Part shown: in pieces, positions 51,826 through 60,404 of the stretch
Position numbering within the stretch: position 1 is the stretch's first letter
Layout of the letters: every line of letters starts with the position of its first letter
Assembly: GCF_003813865.1 (NCBI RefSeq)
Contig: NZ_RMVG01000013.1
Coordinates: 1 to 64,000, forward strand
Length of the DNA stretch: 64,000 bases
Direction of reading: 5' to 3'
Source: Candidatus Pantoea deserta
GTDB taxonomy: Bacteria; Pseudomonadota; Gammaproteobacteria; Enterobacterales; Enterobacteriaceae
Made by a program: the position numbers and the translations under genes
The notes under the pieces: model-generated
Databases searched by the model: none
The model's input: only the letters and a program-made list of their open reading frames with translations
What the model was told of the DNA's origin: nothing

Positions 51826-52065
51826 ATGCGCCAGACCGACACCACCTCAACAACAGCCAGTGATATTGCCCATTACTTTAGCCAGGCCACGCTTCCTACC
51901 GAGCAAGAGACCTTAGGCCAGATTGTGGTGGAGATCCTGCGCGCGGGAAACCCGCTCAGCAGAAAAACGTTATGCGCGAAACTGCTCGCCCGCCTGGAGA
52001 TGGCGACTTGCCCAGAAGAGCAACAGCATTACCAGAAATTAATCGGCCTGCTATTTGGGCGCTAA
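51826..52065 (+). CDS. ycgZ: YcgZ-like regulator-connector protein
   Basis: This 79-residue protein aligns well with E. coli YcgZ: DIAHYFSQATLPTEQETLGQ, then IVVEILRAG and NPLSRKTLCAKLLARLE, and the end YQKLIGLLFGR. In E. coli YcgZ is made in response to blue light and cold through BluR and signals to the Rcs system, affecting biofilm matrix. The ATG at 51826 follows AAGG by seven bases. The next connector gene follows 162 bp downstream on the same strand. Confidence 0.85.
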   Translation: MRQTDTTSTTASDIAHYFSQATLPTEQETLGQIVVEILRAGNPLSRKTLCAKLLARLEMATCPEEQQHYQKLIGLLFGR

Positions 52066-52227
52066 AATTAATTGTATGTCGGCCATTGCTTTCAGCGTGT
52101 TACCGCAGCATGATTCACCACAGAGCCGGTAAGACAGAGTCACTGCCGCAGGCCGTCCTGTTCCCGCGGCTGGCTTCCACCCAGGCTGCCCGGCCAGCAG
52201 GCAAATACTGTTTTTAGAGATGCGGGT

Positions 52228-52497
52228 ATGCACAGAAGTAAACTTGAAAAACTTACGGACTATGTGACGGGCGAAGCCGTTGCCTGGCTGCTTAAGCAAA
52301 ATGCGCCGGTATCAGGCGCATCGCTGGCGAATCGTCTCAGCGCCATGGCGGCGAAGGAAACCAACCGCGATCGCCAGCAGGCTCTCGCGCTGGCGCTGGC
52401 GGAAGTCCGCACAGAGCTTCCTTCCGCCCGTGCCGTCGCTGAGCCGCCCCGGCGCAGCGGTAGCGAGTCGGTATCAGCCGGGGCGAAAAAGCACTGA
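52228..52497 (+). CDS. YmgA/AriR-like small connector protein
   Basis: This 89-residue protein has a helical N-terminal two-thirds (LEKLTDYVTGEAVAWLLKQN, then SGASLANRLSAMAAKETNRD) and a proline/serine-rich tail ending GAKKH. The helical part shares the hydrophobic spacing of the two YmgB-like proteins described here. It is the third gene of the ycgZ cluster and converges with umuC, 25 bp from its stop. Function by context: Rcs or biofilm signalling. Confidence 0.6.
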   Translation: MHRSKLEKLTDYVTGEAVAWLLKQNAPVSGASLANRLSAMAAKETNRDRQQALALALAEVRTELPSARAVAEPPRRSGSESVSAGAKKH

Positions 52498-52522
52498 GCG
52501 CGCGCCACCGCTGAGGGACAGC

Positions 52523-53785
52523 TTATCTGACGATCGGCAGATCGGAAAAACGGGTGGTATAAGCGGGCGACAACATCTCGCGCTTCATCGCCCAGGGCTT
52601 ATCAATCCCCTGCCCGGCAAACCAGAGCGTTCCCCTGCCATCCTGATTAATACGGTCAACCACCTGCATCAGGGCCTCGCTGTTAGCGCGCGGTCCGCAC
52701 GGATCGAAGAGCTGTAGCTGCGCCACGCCCTGGCTAAAAAAATCGCCCAGCATGACGCCTGCTTTCATATAACGATAGCCGTCCAGCCAGATACGATCTA
52801 ACGCCTCTGTCGCTACACGAACAATATCGCGGGTATCACTGGACGGCGTCAGCAGTTGACCCGACGCCTGGTTGCCATAGTAGGTCTCGTTCGCGGCGTG
52901 CGGACTGGTTTTCACAAACACGCCGATTTGGCGACAGAACTGCTTTTCCTGGCGCAGCTTTTCAGCCGCACGCTCGGCGTACTGGCAGACCGCCTGCCTT
53001 ACCTGCTGGTAATCGGTGATGCGCGTGCTAAACGAGCGTGAGCAGACGATCTGCTGCTTTGCTGACGCCACCTCTTCAAGCGCCAGGCAGGACTCGCCGC
53101 GCAGTTCGCGCACCGTGCGCTCCAGCACAACGTTAAAGTGTTTGCGTATCACCCAGGTTGAGCTTTCGGCCAGCTGTAGCGCGTTTTCAATGCCCATCTG
53201 GCGCAGCTTTTTGCTGATGCGCCCGCCGACGCCCCACACCTCTTCTACCGGCGCCAGCGCCATCAGCTTACGCTGTCGTTCAGGAGACGACAGATCGACG
53301 ACCCCTTTTGTCGCGCGATATTTTTTCGCCGCGTAGTTGGCCAGCTTAGCCAGCGTTTTCGTCGGGCCAATGCCGACGCCTACCCTGAGGTGAGTCTCTC
53401 GCCATACGCGATCCTGAACGGCATAGCCAAATGCCTCAAGCGGCTGACAGAAACTCACGCCGCTCAGGTTAAGAAACGCTTCATCGATGCTGTAGATCTC
53501 AACCGCAGGCGACATCGCCTCCAGCGTCGTGATGACCCGGTCGCTCATATCGGCATAGAGCGTATAGTTGGAACTGAATACCTGAACTCTGTGTCTGCGC
53601 ACTATCTCTTTCAGCTTAAAGAAGGGCGCGCCCATGCTGATGCCGAGCATTTTGGCTTCGTCACTGCGGGCAATCACGCAACCGTCGTTGTTAGACAGCA
53701 CGACAATAGGCACGCCCTTTAGATCGGGACGAAAAACTCTTTCGCAGCTGGCATAGAAACTGTTTACATCCACTAGCGCATACAT
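52523..53785 (-). CDS. umuC: DNA polymerase V catalytic subunit
   Basis: UmuC is the Y-family polymerase of pol V, which copies damaged templates with low fidelity during SOS. It has 420 residues. The catalytic acids are D6 ([11 protein letters not shown]), D101 and E102 ([10 protein letters not shown]). Helix-hairpin-helix sequence is near 185 ([12 protein letters not shown]), and the clamp-binding motif QLQLFD lies in the C-terminal third. It begins 1 bp after umuD, so the two are translated together from the LexA-controlled transcript. Confidence 0.95.
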   Translation of the reverse strand: MYALVDVNSFYASCERVFRPDLKGVPIVVLSNNDGCVIARSDEAKMLGISMGAPFFKLKEIVRRHRVQVFSSNYTLYADMSDRVITTLEAMSPAVEIYSIDEAFLNLSGVSFCQPLEAFGYAVQDRVWRETHLRVGVGIGPTKTLAKLANYAAKKYRATKGVVDLSSPERQRKLMALAPVEEVWGVGGRISKKLRQMGIENALQLAESSTWVIRKHFNVVLERTVRELRGESCLALEEVASAKQQIVCSRSFSTRITDYQQVRQAVCQYAERAAEKLRQEKQFCRQIGVFVKTSPHAANETYYGNQASGQLLTPSSDTRDIVRVATEALDRIWLDGYRYMKAGVMLGDFFSQGVAQLQLFDPCGPRANSEALMQVVDRINQDGRGTLWFAGQGIDKPWAMKREMLSPAYTTRFSDLPIVR

Positions 53786-53786
53786 A

Positions 53787-54206
53787 TCAGTGCGTCGATT
53801 TAATGACGTAGGTCACCACGCCGAAGACTTCCAGCGCTTCGGGCGTGTTAATGGGTATCGGGCTGTGTTTGCTGTTGGCGGGCACCAGTAAAACAGAGGG
53901 GTGTAGACGGAGTTGTTTAATCGTAAATTCGCCGTCAAGGGCCGCCACGATAATATCGCCATGTTTCGCCCGCAGAGAGCAGTCAACCACAATCATATCC
54001 CCTTCGCAGATCCCTGCTTCAATCATGGAGTCGCCGCTGACCCTGAGAAAGTAGGTCGCGCTGGGATGCTGCACCATTAAATCGTTGAGATCGATTCGCT
54101 TCTCAATATAGTCCTGAGCCGGTGAGGGAAATCCACAGGGCACGCGCTCGGCGTAAAGCGGTAAAGGCAACAGATCGCGGACTTCCGCAGGGCGATATAA
54201 CTTCAT
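53787..54206 (-). CDS. umuD: DNA polymerase V accessory protein UmuD
   Basis: UmuD (139 residues) is a LexA-like protein that cleaves itself with RecA help at C24-G25 (VPCGFPSP) to form UmuD', the pol V subunit. The Ser-Lys dyad is S60 (SGDSMIE) and K97 (FTIKQLR), the E. coli positions. AAGGAGT precedes the ATG, and a near-perfect SOS box lies 23 bp upstream. The operon is compact, with umuC directly behind it. Confidence 0.96.
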   Translation of the reverse strand: MKLYRPAEVRDLLPLPLYAERVPCGFPSPAQDYIEKRIDLNDLMVQHPSATYFLRVSGDSMIEAGICEGDMIVVDCSLRAKHGDIIVAALDGEFTIKQLRLHPSVLLVPANSKHSPIPINTPEALEVFGVVTYVIKSTH

Positions 54207-54228
54207 GAGAGAGACTCCTTTTATCCTG

Positions 54229-54248
54229 TACTGTATATAAATACAGTA
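54229..54248. promoter_or_regulatory. LexA (SOS) box of umuDC
   Basis: TACTGTATATAAATACAGTA fits the LexA consensus CTGT-N8-ACAG with an AT-rich centre and TA flanks. It is centred about 32 bp before the umuD start, ideal for tight repression. Confidence 0.95.
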
Positions 54249-54713
54249 ATATCAAACTCATGATTTAATCAAGGCGCAGCGCGGAGGAAAATGTTGAAAC
54301 TACTGACGCTGAAGGAATTATTTTTTGTAAGCGTGCGGCGTCAAAGACGGATTTGAGCAAAATATCGACTTAATTCAAACTGATATGGTGATAATCTCGC
54401 CACATAAAAGGGAGCTGACACAAGACCTTTCCCTTTGTTTTTCGCGCCGTTCCGACGCCTTTATCGCCTGTTACTGGTCTTGCCGGCCCGCATCAGGAAA
54501 CGCAGCTTTTTCTTCAGGCGTCGTAACCCTTTTTACGCTAAAGGCGCATTTTTTATCGTTCAGTCACCTTAACCGGCGCGGTTGATTGTCGGTATGCGTT
54601 AATCCCGTTACACCTCGCCTGTTTTAACAAAGATAAATTTTTTTTACGTCTTCAAGGTAAATATTCAGGAAAAGATAAGGAAATAGACTTTAATAAAAAA
54701 GGAGTACAGGGTG

Positions 54714-55095
54714 AAAATTAGAGGTCTAACAATACGAGAGTCAGGTAATTATTTATTTTAAATAGCTGGCGCCGTGTTTTTACTATGTTATGATGAAAAT
54801 GAATTCTGAGCCAAAGCCTCCACCAGAGATATTGCTCTACGAGTCTTTCTTTTCTCTATATGACTTCCCCTGCTATGCGGGGGCATTTTTTATTTCCCTG
54901 TTCTGCACGCCGATTTTCCGCTCAAATATCAGACTTACCTTTCCGCGCCGATAAAGGATGGCTGTGCGACGATGTCATTTTTCCCGGCCGCGTCTGGTTT
55001 ACAGATAATTCTGAGCACGCCTTTACCGTCATAAAAAGGTAATAAATTCAGGCTGTCCTGTTACATAGACTGCTAATGGTTCGACCTCTAATTTT
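54714..55095. repeat. Long-range inverted repeat, possible MITE
   Basis: AAAATTAGAGGTC at 54714-54726 is repeated as its complement at 55083-55095; with one mismatch the match extends to 17 bp (AAAATTAGAGGTCKAAC). The 356-bp interior is non-coding and holds an intrinsic terminator. Terminal inverted repeats around a small non-coding piece suggest a miniature transposable element, but I find no target duplication. Confidence 0.45.
54867..54891 (+). terminator. Orphan intrinsic terminator
   Basis: CCCCTGC and GCGGGGG pair with one G-T, loop TAT, then CATTTTTT. No gene lies just upstream on this strand. A TATGAT-type -10 about 75 bp before it could give a small RNA with the unpaired C-rich stretch GCCTCCACC. 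Confidence 0.6.
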
Positions 55096-55147
55096 ATTTT
55101 TCCGCCGTTGGCAGGAAAAATTCCGCAGGCCTGGCTATTTTTAACTG

Positions 55148-55223
55148 GCTCAATAATGAAATCCATATCTGTTATTGAGCGGCTGTTACTCCAACCCCTT
55201 GCCCCCTTTTGGGGGCTTTTTTT
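55148..55223 (+). ncRNA. Candidate Hfq-type small RNA
   Basis: A 76-nt segment has sRNA architecture: a 9-bp stem GCTCAATAA/TTATTGAGC with a 15-nt loop, a single-stranded C/U-rich part GGCTGTTACTCCAACCCC, then a perfect GCCCCC-TTTT-GGGGGC terminator with seven T. CTATTTTTA just upstream could be a -10. The ACUCC stretch could pair with ribosome sites. No protein gene ends here. It is a structural prediction only. Confidence 0.5.
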
Positions 55224-55362
55224 ATCGCCCTTGACGGTTTTTTCCGCAAAGGCGATCAGGGTTACTCATGCCGCCCTGCTGGAGCAGAAAACAGAGCGCA
55301 AGCCTGTGAGCCATTCCGCAGCGGTCGCGGCAGCGGCGCTTGCAAACACGCGCCCGGCAATG

Positions 55363-55638
55363 CTACTCATGCGGCAGCTGCGCTTCTTCGCGCTGGCGCG
55401 CACTGTGGAGGCGTTTACGCCCCGCATTTATTTTAGGTAGCCAGGCTGAAAACTGGTCAACGAGTCGATGAGCCTCTGCTTCATTATCGGCATAACAGAT
55501 AAATATCCGGCTTTTTGCATTACTGTTTTCGTCAATAGCGTAAATTTCAAAATCCGCCCCATATTTGCTGTATATAATGGACGTAAAAAATATCTTTTCC
55601 CAGTACTCAATCCTGGTTTGAAACTGCTTATAATTCAC
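55363..55638 (-). CDS. Hypothetical protein in AT-rich region
   Basis: This is a 91-residue protein if started at GTG 55638, six bases after AGGTGA; a longer ATG start at 55695 overlaps a good -10 (TATAAT) and is less likely. The centre ISRIEYW...YSKYGADFEIYAIDENSNAK is mixed alpha/beta, and the C-terminus is rich in basic and acidic residues. I recognise no family. Low GC compared with neighbours suggests acquisition. A perfect FNR box lies about 140 bp upstream. Confidence 0.5.
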   Translation of the reverse strand: MNYKQFQTRIEYWEKIFFTSIIYSKYGADFEIYAIDENSNAKSRIFICYADNEAEAHRLVDQFSAWLPKINAGRKRLHSARQREEAQLPHE

Positions 55639-55695
55639 TTGATTCACCTGATTATCATTACCGCATCTACCTAAAACCCGGTCGCGCCCGCGCAT

Positions 55696-56055
55696 TATAA
55701 TTGATACAAAGTGGCAAACCAGTGATTAAAAGAGTCATTCGCGTGGGCCTGACGCCCTTTCCCGCCAATACATTTGATTTAAATCAAATAAGCATCGATT
55801 TACACGCGACCCGACAGCTAAGCAGCCGCTTATGCTGCATTAAAGGAACTTTTTAAGTGAAAAAAATAACAGTAATAAGGTAAAAAAGAGGCGGTTATAT
55901 CATTTTTTAATTACGGCTTCGCTTTATTTTTCGCGCGTAATACCGCTCCGCTATTATCAAATTCGTTATCTGTTTCTGCCGCCGCCTGATCCCTTAATGG
56001 TGAATGCAACCGGCAAAAGCGCGCGCGCTGTCGGGTATAAGCATAAGCCGCTGGC
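55696..56055. other. Gene-free region with FNR box
   Basis: No gene is seen. A perfect FNR-type palindrome TTGATTTAAATCAA occupies 55774-55787. On the plus strand AAGGA precedes only an eight-codon frame (GTG to TAA). The rest is AT-rich filler with no strong hairpin. Confidence 0.55.
55774..55787. promoter_or_regulatory. FNR box in AT-rich region
   Basis: TTGATTTAAATCAA matches TTGAT-N4-ATCAA exactly. The nearest real gene is the hypothetical one ending at 55363 on the minus strand, about 140 bp away. Because the motif is also AT-rich and fully self-complementary, chance cannot be excluded. Confidence 0.5.
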
Positions 56056-56250
56056 TTAGGGGTTATCCGGTTCATCAGTGTGCGCAGGCGGCAACAGCCT
56101 GTCGCTAATAATTTTATACGACATACGTTTAAACCAGGCGGAGGTTACCGGAACAGAGACCTGAGGTCGGTACCAGCCAAACTGTGATAAATAGTACCAG
56201 ACCTGCGGCGGATCGTTTCCCGCCTGAACCCAATAGAAACCATCTTGCAT
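56056..56250 (-). CDS. Small aromatic-rich hypothetical protein
   Basis: This 64-residue protein begins MQDGFYWVQAGNDPPQVWYY and is rich in Trp, Tyr and Gln at the N-terminus and in Pro and acid residues at the end (AHTDEPDNP). The pattern recalls small phage or prophage proteins of unknown role. There is no good ribosome site. I report it as likely real because of its composition, but with caution. Confidence 0.45.
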   Translation of the reverse strand: MQDGFYWVQAGNDPPQVWYYLSQFGWYRPQVSVPVTSAWFKRMSYKIISDRLLPPAHTDEPDNP

Positions 56251-56287
56251 ACGCGGCTCGATCAGCTAACGCTGTGTGAAAGGCGAC

Positions 56288-56386
56288 CATGAATGCCTGG
56301 AAATGGACCGCGATTTAACTGCCGCCCATGAGGGTTTCCCGGCATTCATGACACTGTACCCTGAGTGCTAAATAGTAGCATTTTTT
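56288..56386 (+). ncRNA. Candidate structured RNA with weak terminator
   Basis: CATGAATGCC (56288-56297) and GGCATTCATG (56341-56350) form a perfect 10-bp stem with a 43-nt loop. TGCTA-AATAG-TAGCA and six T follow at 56366-56386. No reading frame covers it. It lies 38 bp upstream of, and divergent from, the small gene ending at 56056, so it could also be a 5' regulatory element. Weak evidence. Confidence 0.3.
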
Positions 56387-56529
56387 ATCAGCTGCGCAGG
56401 AAAATTAACAGCCAGATAACTATTTCCACTAACGCCTAAACAGATTTGATAAATTTTTATAACTAATAATCAATGAGTCTGATTTACAAAAACAGGAAAA
56501 AGCGGCACGAATAAACCGCTATTTTCTGA

Positions 56530-56558
56530 CAAAAAAAACCTCGCCATAAAGCGAGGTT
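56530..56558 (-). terminator. Intrinsic terminator after aqpZ
   Basis: AACCTCGC and GCGAGGTT pair over 8 bp with a 6-nt loop. On the minus strand a run of at least six T follows. Confidence 0.85.
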
Positions 56559-56584
56559 AGCGTTAAAGGCAGCGCGCGCGACAA

Positions 56585-57280
56585 TTATTCTTCGCGCTGT
56601 AAAAGGCAGCGGTAAATAAGCCCACCCGCACAGCCGCCGGCAATCGGCGCCAGCCAGAAGAGCCAAAGCTGCTGTATGGCCCAGGTGCCCTGGAACAGCG
56701 CGACGGCCGTACTGCGCGCCGGGTTTACCGAGGTATTGGTCACCGGAATGCTGATAAGGTGGATCAGCGTCAGCGCCAGACCAATGGCAATGGGCGCGAA
56801 GCCTGCGGGCGCCTTTTTGTCCGTCGCGCCCATGATCACCAGCAGGAAGAATGCCGTCAGCAGCAGTTCAATAATAACCGCTGATTGCAGCGAATAACCG
56901 CCAGGGGAGTGCTCGCCGAAGCCATTGGCGGCAAAGCCGCTGGCGGTCACATCAAACCCGGCTTTACCGCTGGCAATAAGGTAGAGCGCAGCGCCTGCGG
57001 CAATGCCGCCGATAACCTGAGCGAGGATATAAGGCATAACGGCTCTGGCAGAAAAGCGCCCGCCCGCCCACAGGCCTAAGGTAACGGCCGGATTAAAGTG
57101 TCCGCCGGAGATATGCCCCACCGCATAGGCCATGGTTAAAACCGTCAGACCGAACGCGAAAGCCACGCCGGTAAAACCAATTCCCAATTGCGGATAAGCC
57201 GCAGCGAGGACCGCGCTTCCACAACCACCGAATACCAGCCAGAAAGTGCCGAAAAATTCAGCGGCAGTTTTTCTTAACAT
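56585..57280 (-). CDS. aqpZ: Aquaporin Z
   Basis: This is a tetrameric inner-membrane water channel of 231 residues, the family length. Both NPA motifs are present (N63-P-A-V and N186-P-A-R). The selectivity-filter residues F43, H174, T183 and R189 match E. coli AqpZ exactly, so water rather than glycerol is the expected permeant. The ATG follows AGGAAGAAG. It has its own terminator and a long upstream region, and lies alone in the AT-rich area. Confidence 0.96.
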   Translation of the reverse strand: MLRKTAAEFFGTFWLVFGGCGSAVLAAAYPQLGIGFTGVAFAFGLTVLTMAYAVGHISGGHFNPAVTLGLWAGGRFSARAVMPYILAQVIGGIAAGAALYLIASGKAGFDVTASGFAANGFGEHSPGGYSLQSAVIIELLLTAFFLLVIMGATDKKAPAGFAPIAIGLALTLIHLISIPVTNTSVNPARSTAVALFQGTWAIQQLWLFWLAPIAGGCAGGLIYRCLLQREE

Positions 57281-57407
57281 TTCTTCTTCCTTTAAATCTA
57301 CTAAAGGTCAATGAGGTGCATAATATGCAAGTCTGTCGACGTTAATGGAATGGAGAGCAAGGTGAGGTAGTCTGGCGTATAACCGGTTTGCCTGCGTTAC
57401 TGACCAG

Positions 57408-57483
57408 CGATGCCGTCATCTGACTCAACGGCATCGATATTACAGGCGCAAAAAAAAACCCTGAATCAACAGGGCGAGTTTTT
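57408..57483. terminator. Orphan hairpin and bidirectional terminator
   Basis: CGATGCCGT/ACGGCATCG form a perfect 9-bp stem (57408-57436). Then CCCTG-AATCAA-CAGGG (57459-57474) is flanked by nine A on the left and GAGTTTTT on the right, so it can stop transcription both ways. No gene ends here on either strand. Confidence 0.6.
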
Positions 57484-57769
57484 AATACCAATAATAAGAA
57501 TTACATTTTGATGACGTTGTTTGAGCCGGGTCGCTTAACAACATACCGGACCGATTGTAATTAATAATAAGCGGGCTTTTGTGATCTATATCATTTTAAA
57601 AAACAGAACAAAAAGGTTTAGCCCATAAAAATAGCATGTATGTTGCACTGTTATTAATTATGGCATTTTCATGTGAATATAAATTTCAGAACGTTTTCTT
57701 ATTTTTATTATTTATGTAAAAAGAGCGTAACCGCGTCAGGCAAAGAGAGCATTTCTTTTTCTTCAGGGA

Positions 57770-57806
57770 TAAAAAAACCGGCATCAGCCTGACGCTGATG
57801 CCGGTT
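57770..57806 (-). terminator. Intrinsic terminator after icd
   Basis: AACCGGCATCAGC and GCTGATGCCGGTT form a perfect 13-bp stem; on the minus strand TTTTTTT follows, 18 bp after the icd stop. Confidence 0.95.
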
Positions 57807-57823
57807 GCGGCGATGTCAGCCTG

Positions 57824-59074
57824 TTACATATTTTCGATAATAGCGTCGCCAAACTCTGAACATTTCAGCAGTTTAGCGCCGTCCATCAGACGCTCGAAGT
57901 CATAAGTCACAGTTTTATTGGCGATTGCGCCTTCCATGCCTTTAACAATCAGGTCTGCCGCTTCGAACCACTGCATGTGGCGCAGCATCATTTCCGCAGA
58001 GAGAATAACGGAACCTGGGTTCACTTTATCCTGGCCAGCATATTTCGGCGCAGTACCGTGAGTCGCTTCAAACAGCGCGCATTCGTCGCCGATGTTAGCG
58101 CCCGGCGCGATACCGATGCCGCCAACCTGCGCAGCCAGGGCGTCAGAGATGTAGTCGCCGTTCAGGTTCATACAGGCGATAACGTCGTACTCTGCCGGAC
58201 GCAGCAGGATCTGTTGCAGGAACGCATCGGCAATCACATCTTTAACAATGATCTCTTTACCGGTGTTCGGGTTCTTGATCTTCATCCAGGGACCGCCGTC
58301 CACCAGCTCAGCGCCAAACTCCTCTTTCGCCAGCTGGTAGCCCCAGTCTTTGAACGCGCCTTCGGTGAACTTCATGATGTTGCCTTTGTGCACCAGCGTC
58401 AGAGAGTCGCGGTCGTTGGTGATCGCATACTCAATCGCAGCGCGCACCAGACGTTTGGTCCCCTCTTCCGAACACGGCTTCACGCCGATGCCGCAGTCCT
58501 GCGGGAAGCGAATTTTCTTCACACCCATTTCGTCGCGCAGGAATTTGATCACTTTGTCAGCGTCGGCAGAACCGGCTTTCCACTCGATACCCGCGTAAAT
58601 GTCTTCGGAGTTTTCACGGAAGATCACCATATCGGTATCTTCAGGACGTTTAACCGGGCTAGGAGTGCCTTTGTAGTAGCGCACCGGACGCAGGCAGACG
58701 TAAAGGTCCAGCTCCTGACGCAGCGCAACGTTCAGTGAACGAATACCGCCGCCAACCGGGGTAGTCAGCGGGCCTTTAATGGCAACGCGGTACTCTTTGA
58801 TCAGGTCGAGGGTTTCCTGCGGCAGCCAGACATCCTGGCCGTAAAGTTCAACTGATTTTTCGCCGGTGTAAATCTCCATCCAGGAGATTTTGCGCTCACC
58901 GTTGTAGGCTTTCTTCACAGCGGCATCAACCACCTTCAGCATCACCGGAGAAACGTCAACGCCGATACCGTCACCTTCGATGTAAGGAATGATCGGGTTA
59001 TTAGGTACGTTGAGCTTGCCCTGATCCAGGGTGATTTTTTGACCTTCCGCCGGAACAACTACTTTGCTTTCCAT
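57824..59074 (-). CDS. icd: NADP-dependent isocitrate dehydrogenase
   Basis: Icd converts isocitrate to 2-oxoglutarate in the TCA cycle. It has 416 residues, as in E. coli. The phosphorylatable serine lies in [27 protein letters not shown] (given by its parts: S near 113, R near 119, 129 and 153). Metal-binding aspartates lie in [17 protein letters not shown]. AceK-type control by phosphorylation is expected from the conserved serine. The gene is divergent from rluE, the conserved E. coli arrangement. Confidence 0.97.
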   Translation of the reverse strand: MESKVVVPAEGQKITLDQGKLNVPNNPIIPYIEGDGIGVDVSPVMLKVVDAAVKKAYNGERKISWMEIYTGEKSVELYGQDVWLPQETLDLIKEYRVAIKGPLTTPVGGGIRSLNVALRQELDLYVCLRPVRYYKGTPSPVKRPEDTDMVIFRENSEDIYAGIEWKAGSADADKVIKFLRDEMGVKKIRFPQDCGIGVKPCSEEGTKRLVRAAIEYAITNDRDSLTLVHKGNIMKFTEGAFKDWGYQLAKEEFGAELVDGGPWMKIKNPNTGKEIIVKDVIADAFLQQILLRPAEYDVIACMNLNGDYISDALAAQVGGIGIAPGANIGDECALFEATHGTAPKYAGQDKVNPGSVILSAEMMLRHMQWFEAADLIVKGMEGAIANKTVTYDFERLMDGAKLLKCSEFGDAIIENM

Positions 59075-59170
59075 TAACCTCTCCTGGGCGTTTTGTTAAT
59101 AAATTGTAAGATGTGACGTCATGATACTTGAATATTTACGCCGCGCCAATCGTCGCTGTTTCGCGTTATA

Positions 59171-59839
59171 ATGCGCCGATTGTCACCGACTGCAAAGCTC
59201 ATGCGAAAAAGTTCCCAGCAAATTCACCAGCATAAACGCCCTGACCGCGCGCAGCGCGGCGCTCAGCGTAATCCGCCGCGCCCCCGCGGGCCGCGGCGCG
59301 TCATATTATTTAACAAACCATTCGATGTTCTGCCACAGTTTAGCGATGAGGCCGGCCGCCAGACGCTAAAGGATTTTGTCCCGATCGGCGATGTGTACGC
59401 CGCAGGCCGTCTGGACCGCGACAGCGAAGGCCTGATGGTGCTGACCAACGACGGCGCGCTTCAGGCCGCGCTGACTCAGCCGGGTAAGCGTACCGGTAAA
59501 ATCTACTATGTTCAGGTTGAGGGCGAACCGCAGGAGAGCGATCTTGCGGCGCTGCGTCATGGGGTTAATCTGAAAGATGGCCCTACGCTGCCGGCGGGCG
59601 TCGAAAAGGTCGCTGAACCCGCCTGGCTCTGGCCGCGCCAGCCGCCGATTCGCGAACGTAAGGCGATACCCACCAGCTGGCTAAAAATCACCCTTCACGA
59701 AGGCCGCAACCGCCAGGTGCGCCGCATGACGGCGCATATCGGCTACCCGACGCTGCGTTTGATCCGCTATGCCATGGGCGAGTACCGGCTGGATGGATTA
59801 GCGCCGGGCGAATGGCGCGAAATCGACGCGTCGGCCTGA
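59171..59839 (+). CDS. rluE: 23S rRNA pseudouridine(2457) synthase
   Basis: RluE makes pseudouridine 2457 in 23S rRNA. This 222-residue protein has a basic, disordered N-terminus typical of RluE, no S4 domain, and the catalytic aspartate in [19 protein letters not shown]. The C-terminal [25 protein letters not shown] is the RsuA-family signature. The ATG at 59171 or the one at 59201 could start it; neither has a clear ribosome site. It is divergent from icd and begins the rluE-nudJ-mnmA-hflD-purB gene row. Confidence 0.95.
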   Translation: MRRLSPTAKLMRKSSQQIHQHKRPDRAQRGAQRNPPRPRGPRRVILFNKPFDVLPQFSDEAGRQTLKDFVPIGDVYAAGRLDRDSEGLMVLTNDGALQAALTQPGKRTGKIYYVQVEGEPQESDLAALRHGVNLKDGPTLPAGVEKVAEPAWLWPRQPPIRERKAIPTSWLKITLHEGRNRQVRRMTAHIGYPTLRLIRYAMGEYRLDGLAPGEWREIDASA

Positions 59840-59887
59840 AAATGTTCACTTTTTCGATAACGTCAGGTTAACCATTCGGGAGAATAG

Positions 59888-60361
59888 ATGTTTAAACCTC
59901 ATGTCACCGTGGCCTGTATCGTCCAGGCTGAAGGCGAACTGTTAGTGGTAGAAGAGCGCGTTAACGGTCGCGCCACCTGGAACCAGCCTGCTGGTCATCT
60001 TGAAGCAGACGAGACCCTGCTCGAAGCGGCACGCCGCGAGCTGCGCGAGGAGACCGGCATTGACTGCCCGCCCGACTATTTTCTCGGCGTACAGCAGTGG
60101 ATCGCGCCGGATAACACGCCTTTTGTGCGTTTTCTGTTTGGCGTCGATCTGCCGGAAAAGCGTCCCACCGCGCCGCAGGACAGCGACATCGACTGCTGCT
60201 GGTGGTGTACGCCGCAGCAGATTATCGCGGCAGATAACCTGCGTTCGCCGCTGGTTGCCGAAAGCGTCAGGCTGTGGCGCCAGGGCGCGCGCTATCCGCT
60301 GCACCTGATTGCGCCGTTCCAGTGGCCGTTTCATGAGGGTGCGCGCCACGCCGACGCGTGA
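59888..60361 (+). CDS. nudJ: Nudix phosphatase NudJ
   Basis: NudJ hydrolyses nucleoside di- and triphosphates and hydroxymethylpyrimidine pyrophosphate, releasing inorganic phosphate. It has 157 residues. The Nudix box starts [13 protein letters not shown] near 36 and continues [21 protein letters not shown] at the N-terminus is typical. The C-terminal [10 protein letters not shown] varies among relatives. GGGAG precedes the ATG. It lies just before mnmA, as in E. coli. Confidence 0.95.
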   Translation: MFKPHVTVACIVQAEGELLVVEERVNGRATWNQPAGHLEADETLLEAARRELREETGIDCPPDYFLGVQQWIAPDNTPFVRFLFGVDLPEKRPTAPQDSDIDCCWWCTPQQIIAADNLRSPLVAESVRLWRQGARYPLHLIAPFQWPFHEGARHADA

Positions 60362-60404
60362 TAGAATATGCCGCCTGTTTTTTTATCGTAATCAAGAGTG
60401 CGTC

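Larger units (their letters stand above)
54249..55362. other. AT-rich, gene-poor region with orphan terminators
   Basis: I see no protein family here; open frames at 54385, 54860 and 55108 overlap hairpins and look spurious. Three T-run hairpins point to short transcripts: AAAGGGA/TCCCTTT at 54407-54436 then GTTTTT, CCCCTGC/GCGGGGG at 54867 and GCCCCC/GGGGGC at 55201. A GATAAT hexamer near 54390 and TATGAT near 54795 could be -10 elements. The low GC content and lack of genes suggest transferred or rapidly changing DNA. Confidence 0.6.
57281..57823. other. AT-rich region between aqpZ and icd
   Basis: No gene is seen. It contains aqpZ promoter DNA, a 9-bp hairpin and bidirectional terminator (57408-57483), a CRP-like TGTGATCTATATCATT at 57580 with an imperfect second half, and the icd terminator at the right end. 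Confidence 0.6.

Noticed and set aside
54860-55042. 60-codon frame after an orphan hairpin
   Set aside because: It spans a terminator hairpin and has no ribosome site or known family.
55108-55440. 110-codon plus-strand frame
   Set aside because: It runs through a perfect GCCCCC/GGGGGC terminator with seven Ts and through the candidate sRNA, so translation is unlikely.
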